From: Longimicrobium sp.
GTDB lineage: Bacteria; Gemmatimonadota; Gemmatimonadetes; Longimicrobiales; Longimicrobiaceae
Reading direction: 5' to 3'
Length of the DNA: 32,615 bases
Assembly: GCA_036389795.1 (NCBI GenBank)
Contig: DASVWD010000267.1
Location: 1-32,615, forward strand
Positions 15,948 through 23,698 of the stretch are shown one piece after another (position 1 is the first letter of the stretch; each line of letters opens with the position of its first letter). The notes under the pieces were generated by a model. The model worked only from the letters and a program-made list of their open reading frames with translations. It ran no database searches and had not been told where the DNA came from. The position numbers and the translations under genes are program-made.

Positions 15948-16891
15948 CCGCCCTGGACCCGCTCTCGCTGCTGGAGCCGGCCCCCGGGCCGTACGCCGCG
16001 CGCAACCTGGTGGTCCTGAACCCCGCCGCGGGGCAGGCGGACTCCGACCGCGTGCTGCGCCTGCTGGCCGGGGCCTTCGCGGTGCGCCGCGCCGGCTTCG
16101 ACGTGGTGGAGACGCGCGGCGCGGGCGACGCCGAGCGCTTCGCCCGCGAGGCGGCCGAGGCCGGCTACCGCGCCGTGGTGGCGGTCGGCGGCGACGGCAC
16201 GGTGGGCGAGGTGATCACGGGGCTGGCGGGGACCGGGGTGCCGCTGGGGATCGTCCCCAAGGGCACCGGGAACCAGGTGGCGTTCAACCTGGGGATCCCC
16301 CGCTCGGTGGAGGCGGCGGTGGACGCGGTGGTGCACGGGGTGGCGCTGCCGATGGACCTGGGGCAGGTGGGCGAGGGGCGCTACTTCGCGGTGGCCGCCG
16401 GGGTGGGGTGGGACGCGGCGCTGGTCTCCTACGCCACCCGCGAGCTCAAGGACCGCTGGGGGTTCGGCGCGTACCTGTACGCGGCGCTCAAGGTGGGGCT
16501 CACGCCGCCGCTCACCCGCTACCGCATCGAGGCCGACGGGGAGCCGATGGAGGTGGACGCGGCCATGGTGCTGGTGGCCAACATGGGGCTGATCGTCTCC
16601 AACCCGCCCGCGCTCAACCTGCGCCTGGGCCCGCTGATCTCGCACCGCGACGGCAAGCTGGACGTGTGCATCTTCGCGCCCCGGTCGCTCTCGCACGCGG
16701 CGGGGCTGGTGTGGCGCATGTACCGCAAGCGCTACGGCGGCAACGACCGCATGCTCTACCTCCAGGCCCGCGAGGTCACCGTGGCCTCGGACCCCGCCGT
16801 GGTCACCGAGACCGACGGCGAGCTGCTGGGCCACACCCCCCTCTTCGCCCGCGCCGTCCCCGGCGGCGTGAGCGTCTTCACCCCCCGCTAG
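15932..16891 (+). CDS. Diacylglycerol kinase-family lipid kinase
   Basis: The 319-residue protein has the DAGK catalytic fold: LVVLNPAAGQADSD for the first nucleotide loop, VAVGGDGTVGEV (G86-G-D-G-T90), and VPKGTGNQVAFNLGI. The C-terminal domain has DGKLDVCIFAP and TETDGELLGHTP. It resembles YegS/DgkB-type enzymes that phosphorylate lipid alcohols such as diacylglycerol at the membrane face. The ATG at 15932, not the upstream 15902, is preferred because the domain starts soon after it. The gene overlaps pgi by 16 bases in another frame. Exact substrate unknown. Confidence 0.88.
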   Translation: MDRPIAALDPLSLLEPAPGPYAARNLVVLNPAAGQADSDRVLRLLAGAFAVRRAGFDVVETRGAGDAERFAREAAEAGYRAVVAVGGDGTVGEVITGLAGTGVPLGIVPKGTGNQVAFNLGIPRSVEAAVDAVVHGVALPMDLGQVGEGRYFAVAAGVGWDAALVSYATRELKDRWGFGAYLYAALKVGLTPPLTRYRIEADGEPMEVDAAMVLVANMGLIVSNPPALNLRLGPLISHRDGKLDVCIFAPRSLSHAAGLVWRMYRKRYGGNDRMLYLQAREVTVASDPAVVTETDGELLGHTPLFARAVPGGVSVFTPR

Positions 16892-17801
16892 CGCGCTCCC
16901 CGGCCGCGTCTCCCCTCCCGGCCGCGTCTTCCCTCCGTCGGCCGCGTTCCTCCCCCGTCGTCCTGAGACCCGTCACAGGTACGGGATCGTCGGTTCGAGG
17001 CGGCCCCGCGCCGGGCGGATGAATCCGCGGCAACAACGGCGAGAAGCCTGCCTTCGCAGGCTGGTTCGGCGCGGAGGCCGCGTTCGGCGCGGGCAGGCCG
17101 GCTTTCAGGCGCGAAGCGCGCGGGCGCAGCCCGCTGGTCCGCGCAGGCGGACTTCGTGTGGTTGTTGCAGCGGTTTCAACCGCCCGAGACCGGGTGCGGC
17201 CCGCTTCCGGGTTCGATTGCCGGTTCGGCCTGGTCGGACCCCCGGAATGTCGGCATGTGCCCATTGATGCCGGGGAGAAGCTTTGCTGGCGTTAACGCGA
17301 CTTTTAACGTCATGTAAATTCCTGCTTGACGTCCAAAAACATTCTCTCCCAACATCTTCCGCGTTCCCGACCCAATATTCTGAAATGGAGCCGCGAACGG
17401 CGTAAAACACGCGCGATCCAGCAGAGTAAACGTCCGTACACGTCGTTGCCTTGTACCGCGCAAGTGCTTGAGCCGCGCACCCTTTTACGGAGTTCACAAA
17501 GTGGTGCGGCGTCGGCAGATGCGGGGCACTGGCGCGAATGCGCCTTTTGCTCTACTTTCTACTGTCAGGAATCACTCCACACTTTCGACCGGTACGGTGT
17601 ACCGGGCCGAGGGCACGGCCGCCGGGGGCGGGGCGCCGATGGCCGGACGCCGGGGGTCCTGATGAGTTCCTAAGGCGCCACTGGGCATACCAGCGGTGCC
17701 GTGCCCGCGTCGCTCCCCACCCGGGGCGGCGGGCGTTCGTCGTCTCTTCCTGCAACCGGGCGCCGCTCGCGCCCGGCAAGCGGTCCCCAGGAGGTGAAGC
17801 C
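16892..17801. other. Long gene-poor region, part GC-repeat and part AT-rich
   Basis: Three imperfect direct repeats beginning GGCCGCGT lie at 16902, 16920 and 16940. Repeats with GCGGAT/ATCCGC and GCGGTT/AACCGC cores occupy about 17011-17194. From about 17270 to 17560 the base composition changes to visibly more A and T, with TTAACG twice (GTTAACG, TTTTAACG) and ACGTCATGTAAAT. Open frames here (for example 17326-17673) have no protein-like features or ribosome binding sites, so I call none. The propeller gene's promoter should be in this stretch; I could not assign it. Confidence 0.55.
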
Positions 17802-19865
17802 GTGATCCGCGTCCACCCGTCCGTTCGCGCCGCGTCCGTCGCCGCGGCATTCGTGATCGCCCTCCCCGCCCGGGGAGCGGCCCAGCAGCACCAGCACCAG
17901 CCCGCGCAGCCGCAGCAGCCGGACCCGCACGCCGCGCACGCCGGCCACCAGGCGGCGCCCGCGCAGCCGGCGGCCGCCGCGCCGGCCCGGCCCGACTCGG
18001 GCGTGACCGTGCTGCGCGCCGAGTTCTCGTTCGGGCCCGTGGGCGCCGCCGAGCGGCGGGCCCCGCGCGAGAAGGAGGAGATGGAGGTGCGCCTCCGGCT
18101 GACGGACCCGGTCACCGGGCGCCCGGCCACGGGGCTCAACCCCACGGCGTGGATCGACGTGCGCCGCGAGGAGGGCGCCACCACGCTCGAGCAGTGCCGG
18201 CAGAAGGTGGCCACCTTCACCGAGGCGGGCCTGCACGTCAAGCACGGGCAGATCTCCATCGCCACCCCGGTGGAGGACCTGAACGGGCACTACGTGCTGG
18301 CCATGGCCCGCCAGCCGGCGATCGCCGTGCTGGACCCGGTGAAGGGCTTCGGCCGCACCAAGCTGTTCACGGCCATCCCGCTCCCCAGCCCCGGCGAGGA
18401 CTGGGCGGCCACCCCCGACGACCGGCGCGTCTTCGTGAGCTCGCCCGACTCGGGCGCGCTCTCCATCGTCGACACGCACTCGTTCCGGGTGACGAAGACG
18501 CTGCGCCTGCCGCACCCCACCGTGGTGCGCATCGACCCGGCCGGGCGCTACGTCTGGGTCTCGACCCAGGAGGGCGCCGCGTGGGGGATGGCGGTGGTCG
18601 ACGCGCTGGCCGGCACCGTGGTGCAGCGGCTCCCGGCCGGCGCCGGGCCGCACGCGCTGGCGTTCAGCGACGACGGGGCGTACGCCTTCGTCGCCAACCG
18701 CGCGGCGGGGACGCTCTCGGTGTTCGACGCGCGGAGCCTGCGCCCGATCGGCGAGGCCGAGGTGGGGCAGCAGCCGGTGGACGTGGCCTGGTCGGCCGTG
18801 CGCAGCGCCGCCTACGTGGTCAACGAGGGCGACGGCACGGTGGCGGTGGTGGACCCCGCCCGCAAGGCGGTGGTGGAGCGCGTCACCTTCAAGCCGGGGA
18901 TCCGCTCGCTGCGCTTCGCGCCCGAGCCGATGAACCCGGCCGGGCACGCGGGGCACGACATGGGCCCGGCGCGCGGGGGGCGGCTGGCCTTCGTGCTGAA
19001 CCCGCGCGAGGGCGTCATGCAGATCCTGGACGTGGTGGACCGGCGCATCGTCCGCACGCTGTCGGGGGCGCCCGAGCCGGACCAGGTGGCCTTCACCGGC
19101 TCGTTCGCCTACGTGCGCGCGGCGGGGACGGCCTCGGTGGCGCTAATCCCGCTGGCCAACCCCACGGGGGGCGCGGTGGGGCCGCACGACTACTTCCCCG
19201 CCGGGAGCAACGCGCCGGGGGCGATCGCGGGCGACCACCTGGGCGACGTGATCATCTCGCAGCCCGGGATGCACGACGCGATCTACGCGGCCAACCCCAA
19301 GGAGCGGATGATCTACTCGTACCACTACATGGAGGGGATGCCCGTGCCGCACGGGGGCCTCACCACGTACTCGTTCGAGCCGCGCGCCATCCGCACCATC
19401 AGCCGCCACGTGCGCGAGGTGGAGCCGGGCGTGTACGCGGCCACCCTGCGCATGGACCGCGCGGGCGAGTACGACCTGGTGCTGCGCAACCCCGACCCGT
19501 ACGTGCTGGGGTGCTACAGCTTCACCGTGCAGCCCGACCCGTCGCTGAACACGGGCCACTCGGTGCGCGTGGAGGCGGTGGCCGAGGGCGGCCGCGCGCT
19601 GAAGGTGGGGAGGAACGCGCTGCGCTTCCGGGTGACCGACACCCGCGCCGGCGCGGCGCTGGAGGGGCTCACCGACCTGCGCGTGCAGCTCGCCTCCACC
19701 TCGGGGTGGCAGATGCGCGCCGACGCGAAGGCCGTGGGCGGCGGGGTGTACGAGGTGGAGTTCGACATCCCGGAGGCCGGGGTCTACTACGCGGCCTTCG
19801 AGATCCCCTCGCACAACCTGGGGCTGCGCGACCACTCGCCGATCTCGTTCCAGGCGCAGCCGTGA
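17802..19865 (+). CDS. Exported His-rich beta-propeller protein (YncE-like) at the head of the T2SS genes
   Basis: The 687-residue protein starts at GTG 17802 behind a near-perfect ribosome binding site, AGGAGGTGA (17789-17797). A signal peptide (about 1-27, ending ALPARGAAQ) precedes a Gln/His/Pro/Ala segment (QHQHQPAQ, HAAHAGHQ). Residues from about 165 to 470 show propeller blades of the YncE/cytochrome D1-like type (VFVSSPDSGALSIVDTHSF, YAFVANRAAGTLSVFDARSL, AYVVNEGDGTVAVVDPA). A second short His/Met motif, GHAGHDM, sits within them. The C-terminal third looks like two beta-sandwich domains. It overlaps gspE through GTGA (19862-19865). Possible roles are a metal-binding secreted protein or a T2SS substrate; function unproven. 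Confidence 0.8.
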   Translation: MIRVHPSVRAASVAAAFVIALPARGAAQQHQHQPAQPQQPDPHAAHAGHQAAPAQPAAAAPARPDSGVTVLRAEFSFGPVGAAERRAPREKEEMEVRLRLTDPVTGRPATGLNPTAWIDVRREEGATTLEQCRQKVATFTEAGLHVKHGQISIATPVEDLNGHYVLAMARQPAIAVLDPVKGFGRTKLFTAIPLPSPGEDWAATPDDRRVFVSSPDSGALSIVDTHSFRVTKTLRLPHPTVVRIDPAGRYVWVSTQEGAAWGMAVVDALAGTVVQRLPAGAGPHALAFSDDGAYAFVANRAAGTLSVFDARSLRPIGEAEVGQQPVDVAWSAVRSAAYVVNEGDGTVAVVDPARKAVVERVTFKPGIRSLRFAPEPMNPAGHAGHDMGPARGGRLAFVLNPREGVMQILDVVDRRIVRTLSGAPEPDQVAFTGSFAYVRAAGTASVALIPLANPTGGAVGPHDYFPAGSNAPGAIAGDHLGDVIISQPGMHDAIYAANPKERMIYSYHYMEGMPVPHGGLTTYSFEPRAIRTISRHVREVEPGVYAATLRMDRAGEYDLVLRNPDPYVLGCYSFTVQPDPSLNTGHSVRVEAVAEGGRALKVGRNALRFRVTDTRAGAALEGLTDLRVQLASTSGWQMRADAKAVGGGVYEVEFDIPEAGVYYAAFEIPSHNLGLRDHSPISFQAQP

Positions 19866-21349
19866 GCGAGGGGGGACCGGCGCCGCTCGCCCGGCTGGGC
19901 GAGACGCTGACGCAGGAGTACCTGGAGGAGAACCGCCTCCTCCCGCTCGGCCGCGAGGACGGGCGGCTGGTGGTGGCGTGCGCCGGCCGCCCCGACCCGC
20001 AGGCGGTGGCGGAGCTGGAGGTGCTCTTCGGGGCGCCGGTGGAGCTGCGCCAGGTCCCCGAGCACGAGCTGCTGGAGGACATCCGGCGGGCGGTGGCGTC
20101 GGACTCCACGGCGGCCGGGCTGGTGGCCGACCTCTCCGCCGGCGGGTCGCTGGAGTCCGACGGCGAGGCGGTGGCGCACGACCTGGAGGAGATGGCCAAC
20201 CAGGCGCCCGTGGTGCGCCTGGTGAACCTCCTGCTGGCTGAGGCCGTGGACTCGGGCGCCAGCGACGTGCACCTGGAGGCGGAGCCGCGCGCCATGCGCG
20301 TGCGCTACCGCATCGACGGCGTGCTGCAGCCGGCTCCCTCGCCGCCCCCGCACCTGCGGGCGGCGGTGGTGAGCCGGCTGAAGATCATGGCCGAGCTGGA
20401 CATCGCGGAGCGGCGCCTCCCGCAGGACGGCCGCGTGCGGCTGCGCACCGGCGAGCGCGAGCTGGACGTGCGCGTGAGCACGCTCCCCACCCTGCACGGC
20501 GAGAGCGTCGTGCTGCGCCTGCTCGACATCGAGGGGCAGCGCATCGACGTCGCCGGGCTGGGGATGGGCGACGACACGCTGGCCTCCCTCCTGCGCTTCG
20601 CGGAGCGGCCGCACGGCGTGCTGCTCTCGACCGGGCCCACGGGGAGCGGGAAGACGACCACGCTCTACGCGCTCCTGGACCGCATCCGCACGGGGCGCGA
20701 GAAGATCGTGTCGGTGGAGGACCCGGTGGAGTACGAGCTGCCGGGGGTGGCGCAGGTGCCGGTGAACGCGCGCGTGGGGCTCACCTTCGCGCGGGCGCTG
20801 CGCTCGATCCTGCGGCAGGACCCCGACGTGCTGCTGGTGGGCGAGATGCGCGACCCCGAGACGGCGGAGATCTGCATCCAGGCGGCGCTCACCGGCCACC
20901 TGGTGCTCTCGACGCTGCACACCAACGACGCGCCGGGCGCCCTGACGCGGCTCGTCGACCTGAACGTCCCCGACTACCTGGTGGCCAGCACGGTGGAAGC
21001 CGTCCTGGCCCAGCGGCTCGTGCGCAAGGTGTGCGCGCAGTGCGCGGAGGCGGAGGCGCCGGAGCCGGCGGTGGCGCGCGAGATGGCGGAGGCCGGCTTC
21101 CCGGCGGACCGCGTCCGCCGCGGGCGCGGCTGCTCGGCGTGCCGGGGGACCGGCTACCGCGGCCGCACGGGCCTCTACGAGCTGTTCACGGTGGACGGCC
21201 CGATCCGCAGCGAGCTGCTGCGCCGCCCCGACGCCGACGCGCTGCGCCGCGTGGCGCTGGAACGCGGAATGCGCCCCCTGCGCGCGGACGGGTGGCGGCA
21301 GGTGGCCGCGGGGGTCACCACGCCGGACGAGGTGTTGAGGGTTGCCTGA
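19862..21349 (+). CDS. gspE: T2SS assembly ATPase GspE
   Basis: The 495-residue cytoplasmic ATPase powers pseudopilus assembly in type II secretion. It has an N-terminal GspE/MshE-like domain (about 1-110), Walker A GPTGSGKTT with K264, the Asp box SVEDPVEY, Walker B with E328 in LLVGEMRD, and a His box near TGHLVLSTLHTND. A four-Cys zinc module (C391, C394, C424, C427) is typical of GspE and PilB. The start is GTG 19862, overlapping the propeller gene's stop. It differs from PilT by the zinc module and N-terminal domain. The next gene, gspG, is 564 bases away because of repeats. Confidence 0.93.
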   Translation: MSEGGPAPLARLGETLTQEYLEENRLLPLGREDGRLVVACAGRPDPQAVAELEVLFGAPVELRQVPEHELLEDIRRAVASDSTAAGLVADLSAGGSLESDGEAVAHDLEEMANQAPVVRLVNLLLAEAVDSGASDVHLEAEPRAMRVRYRIDGVLQPAPSPPPHLRAAVVSRLKIMAELDIAERRLPQDGRVRLRTGERELDVRVSTLPTLHGESVVLRLLDIEGQRIDVAGLGMGDDTLASLLRFAERPHGVLLSTGPTGSGKTTTLYALLDRIRTGREKIVSVEDPVEYELPGVAQVPVNARVGLTFARALRSILRQDPDVLLVGEMRDPETAEICIQAALTGHLVLSTLHTNDAPGALTRLVDLNVPDYLVASTVEAVLAQRLVRKVCAQCAEAEAPEPAVAREMAEAGFPADRVRRGRGCSACRGTGYRGRTGLYELFTVDGPIRSELLRRPDADALRRVALERGMRPLRADGWRQVAAGVTTPDEVLRVA

Positions 21350-21661
21350 CAGGCGCGTCCCCACGTTCCCCGGTGACGGGGGGTGGGGAAAGTACGAGGT
21401 ACGAGGTACGGAACTGCGGGATTCGGCGTGACTGACGGGTGCCGGTGCGAGGCGGGGGGCCCTCACCCGGCGCCGCTACCGCGTCGCCACCCTCTCCCAA
21501 CTTCGGGAGAGGGTACTCGACGGAGCTGGGTGCGGGAGACGGGGGTGATTCGTAGGGGCGAGGCATGCCTCGCCCGGCGGATGACGGCCCGTGCGCGGGA
21601 GGCGGGGAATCCGGCGCTGGCTGTTCCCTGTACCCTGTTCCCTGTCCCCTGCAGTTGCGTG
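21350..21661. repeat. Mixed short repeats between gspE and gspG
   Basis: Heptamer array GTACGAG (21392-21412), the hairpin CCCTCTCCC/GGGAGAGGG (about 21490-21511), and the GGGGCGAGGC/GCCTCGCCC palindrome (about 21554-21578) lie here. No gene was seen. These separate gspE from the element copy 2. Confidence 0.6.
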
Positions 21662-21797
21662 AGGGATGCGCGCCCGAAGGGCCGGGACCGGGCGTGCCGG
21701 GGGTTTGGCACGACCGGGCCCGGCGCCGTTGGGCACGGTCGTATCGTGCCCTACGGCGCGCGCAGCCCGGCCCGGAGCGCAGCGGAGGGACACGCCC
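21662..21797 (+). repeat. Three-branch structured repeat element, copy 2
   Basis: The outer stem is GGGCCGGG (21679-21686) with CCCGGCCC (21766-21773). Hairpin 1 pairs CGTGCC (21693-21698) with GGCACG (21707-21712) around GGGGGTTT. Hairpin 2 has the same constant CGCCGT/ACGGCG arms and a variable stem GGGCACG (21731-21737) with CGTGCCC (21745-21751) around GTCGTAT. It lies in the T2SS operon, about 115 bases before gspG, and in the same orientation as the other copies. Confidence 0.85.
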
Positions 21798-21806
21798 AAA
21801 CCCGTA

Positions 21807-21850
21807 GTGCGAAGTGCGAAGTGCGAAGTGCAAAGTGCGGAGTGCGAAAG
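21807..21850 (+). repeat. Heptamer array before gspG
   Basis: GTGCGAA occurs three times, followed by GTGCAAA, GTGCGGA and GTGCGAAA. Unlike the other arrays it follows element copy 2 instead of a stop codon. Confidence 0.8.
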
Positions 21851-21913
21851 ACGAGCGGTGCGCGGTTCGAGCGGTTCAGTCGTTTTCAAATAGCAGCAGC
21901 GGAGCGTGAGGCC

Positions 21914-22357
21914 ATGCGGAACATGAAGCGGGTCCGGGGGACGGCGGGGTTCACCCTGGTGGAGATCCTGGTGGTGATCATCGTGATCGCCGTGCTGGCC
22001 ACGCTGGTGGCGCCCAACGTCTTCCAGCACGTGGGACGCGCCAAGGACTCCACCGCGCGCGCCCAGCTCGAGATGCTCTCGGCGGCGATCGACGCGTACC
22101 GGCTGGACAACGACCAGTACCCCACCACCGAGCAGGGGCTGGCGGCGCTGCGCACGAAGCCGAATGTCGACCCGCTCCCGCGCGACTGGCGCGGGCCGTA
22201 CCTCAAGCGCGACGTGCCGCTGGACCCGTGGGGCCGCCCCTACCTCTACCGCGCGCCGGGTACGGCCAACCCCGACGGCTACGACCTGCTGACGCTGGGG
22301 CGCGACGGCCGCGAGGGCGGCCAGGGCGAGGACGCCGACATCCTGGGCTGGAAGTAG
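21914..22357 (+). CDS. gspG: Major T2SS pseudopilin GspG
   Basis: The 147-residue protein has a class III prepilin leader, MRNMKRVRGTAG, cleaved before F13. The hydrophobic helix follows (FTLVEILVVIIVIAVLATLVAPNV) with the conserved Glu at mature position 5. The pattern WRGPYLKRDVPLDPWGRPY and the ending TLGRDGREGG is typical of GspG and its calcium-binding loop. It forms the body of the pseudopilus. ATG 21914 is chosen with GGAG nine bases upstream; ATG 21923 is possible. It precedes gspF by only a few bases. Confidence 0.94.
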   Translation: MRNMKRVRGTAGFTLVEILVVIIVIAVLATLVAPNVFQHVGRAKDSTARAQLEMLSAAIDAYRLDNDQYPTTEQGLAALRTKPNVDPLPRDWRGPYLKRDVPLDPWGRPYLYRAPGTANPDGYDLLTLGRDGREGGQGEDADILGWK

Positions 22358-22362
22358 GCCCC

Positions 22363-23571
22363 GTGCCCGCCTTCGCCTACCGCGCCGCCACGGCGGCGGG
22401 CCGCACCGTCCGCGGGGTCGAGGAGGCCGAGAGCCCGGCCGCGCTGGAGCGCGTGCTGGGCCAGCGCGGCCTCTACCCGCTGGAGGTGGCGCCCGCCACG
22501 GCGCGCTCGGCGGGCGAGGAGCGGCGCACCGGCTTCCGCTCGCGCCGCGCCGACGTGGTGGAGGCGATCCGCTACCTGGCCACGCTGATGGACGCGGGGT
22601 TCCCGCTGGACCGCGCCCTCACGGCGGTCTCGCGCGTGGTCGCCCGGCGCGACGTGGCGGCAGCGGTGCTGGACGTGCGCGACCGGGTGCGCGGCGGGAC
22701 GCGGCTGGACGACGCGCTCTCCGCGCACCCGCGCGTCTTCCCCCGCTTCGCGGTGGGGATGGTGCGGGCCGGCGAGCGCGGCGGGCACCTGGCCGACGCG
22801 CTGGAGCGGCTCTCGGTGCAGATGGAGCGCGAGCAGGCGCTGCGCGCCCGGCTGATCTCGGCGCTCATCTACCCGGCGGTGATGGTGGCGGTGGGCGCGG
22901 GGGCGCTGGTGGTGCTCTTCGTGTTCGTGCTCCCGCGCTTCGTCACCCTGCTGCAGGACACCGGCTCGGCGCTGCCGCGCTCGACGGCGCTGCTGCTGGC
23001 CACCGGCCAGTTCGTCTCCGAGTGGTGGTGGGCGCTCCTCCTGGCGCCCGTCGTCCTGGCGATGCTGGTCTCCGCCGCGCGCGCCACCGACGAGGGGCGG
23101 GCGTCGGTCGACCGGGTGCTGCTCAGGCTCCCGATCGTGGGGCCGATGCGGGGCCGGCTGGCGTCGGCGCGGCTGGCCAGGACGCTCTCGACGCTGCTGG
23201 CGAGCGGGCTGCCGATCCTCCCGGCGCTGGAGATCGCGGCCGAGTCGCAGGCCGACGCGGCGGTCGCCGAGGAGGTGCTGCGGGCGCGCGAGGAGGTGCG
23301 CGCGGGCGACCGGCTGGCGGCGTCGCTCAGGCGCGCGGGGAGCTTCCCCTTCCTGTTCGTGCAGATGGTGGAGGTGGGCGAGGAGGGCGGCCGGCTGGCG
23401 GAGATGCTGGAGCGGGCCGCCAGCGCCATGGAGGGCGAGCTGGAGCGCGGGCTGGACCGGCTGATGAGGCTGGTGGAGCCGGCGATGATCGTGGTGTTCG
23501 GCGGGCTGATCGGCTTCGTGGCGCTCTCGCTGCTGCAGGCGATCTACGGCATCCAGCCGGACCGGTTTTAG
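22363..23571 (+). CDS. gspF: T2SS inner-membrane platform protein GspF
   Basis: The 402-residue protein has two similar GspF domains. The cytoplasmic parts contain IRYLATLMDAGFPLDRAL and LARTLSTLLASGLPILPALE. Membrane segments are near 168-192 (IYPAVMVAVGAGALVVLFVFV), in WWWALLLAPVVLAML, and near the C-terminus (MIVVFGGLIGFVALSLLQAI). The GTG start at 22363 is five bases after the gspG stop; no ATG fits better. GspF links the ATPase to the pseudopilus. The stop TAG forms the start of the repeat that follows. Confidence 0.92.
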   Translation: MPAFAYRAATAAGRTVRGVEEAESPAALERVLGQRGLYPLEVAPATARSAGEERRTGFRSRRADVVEAIRYLATLMDAGFPLDRALTAVSRVVARRDVAAAVLDVRDRVRGGTRLDDALSAHPRVFPRFAVGMVRAGERGGHLADALERLSVQMEREQALRARLISALIYPAVMVAVGAGALVVLFVFVLPRFVTLLQDTGSALPRSTALLLATGQFVSEWWWALLLAPVVLAMLVSAARATDEGRASVDRVLLRLPIVGPMRGRLASARLARTLSTLLASGLPILPALEIAAESQADAAVAEEVLRAREEVRAGDRLAASLRRAGSFPFLFVQMVEVGEEGGRLAEMLERAASAMEGELERGLDRLMRLVEPAMIVVFGGLIGFVALSLLQAIYGIQPDRF

Positions 23572-23658
23572 TCCTTAGTGCTTAGTCCTTAGTGCGTTAG
23601 TACCGGGTCGCCGCGCAGTTCAGGACTAAGGACTTAAGGACTAAAACACCAAGGACTT
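23570..23658 (+). repeat. CCTTAGT-type repeat with inverted arm between gspF and gspL
   Basis: AGTCCTTAGTGCTTAGTCCTTAGTGC begins inside the gspF stop codon. After a 20-base spacer the inverse arm (CAGGACTAAGGACTTAAGGACT) follows. The array ends near a TTG start candidate for gspL. Units are built on CTTAGT(G/C) instead of GTGCGAAA, but placement and hairpin form are the same. Confidence 0.75.
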
Positions 23659-23698
23659 GAACGCCGACGTAGGGCGCTTTCGCAGGGATTCGAGGAAG

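Noticed and set aside
17272-17287. Possible sigma-54 promoter (GGGGAGAAGCTTTGCT) before the T2SS genes
   Set aside because: The invariant GG and GC have the right spacing, but other positions match poorly and it is over 500 bases from the first gene; chance matches are common.
17326-17673. Possible 115-codon gene in the AT-rich region
   Set aside because: No ribosome binding site, no protein-like pattern, and it runs into unrelated GC-rich sequence.
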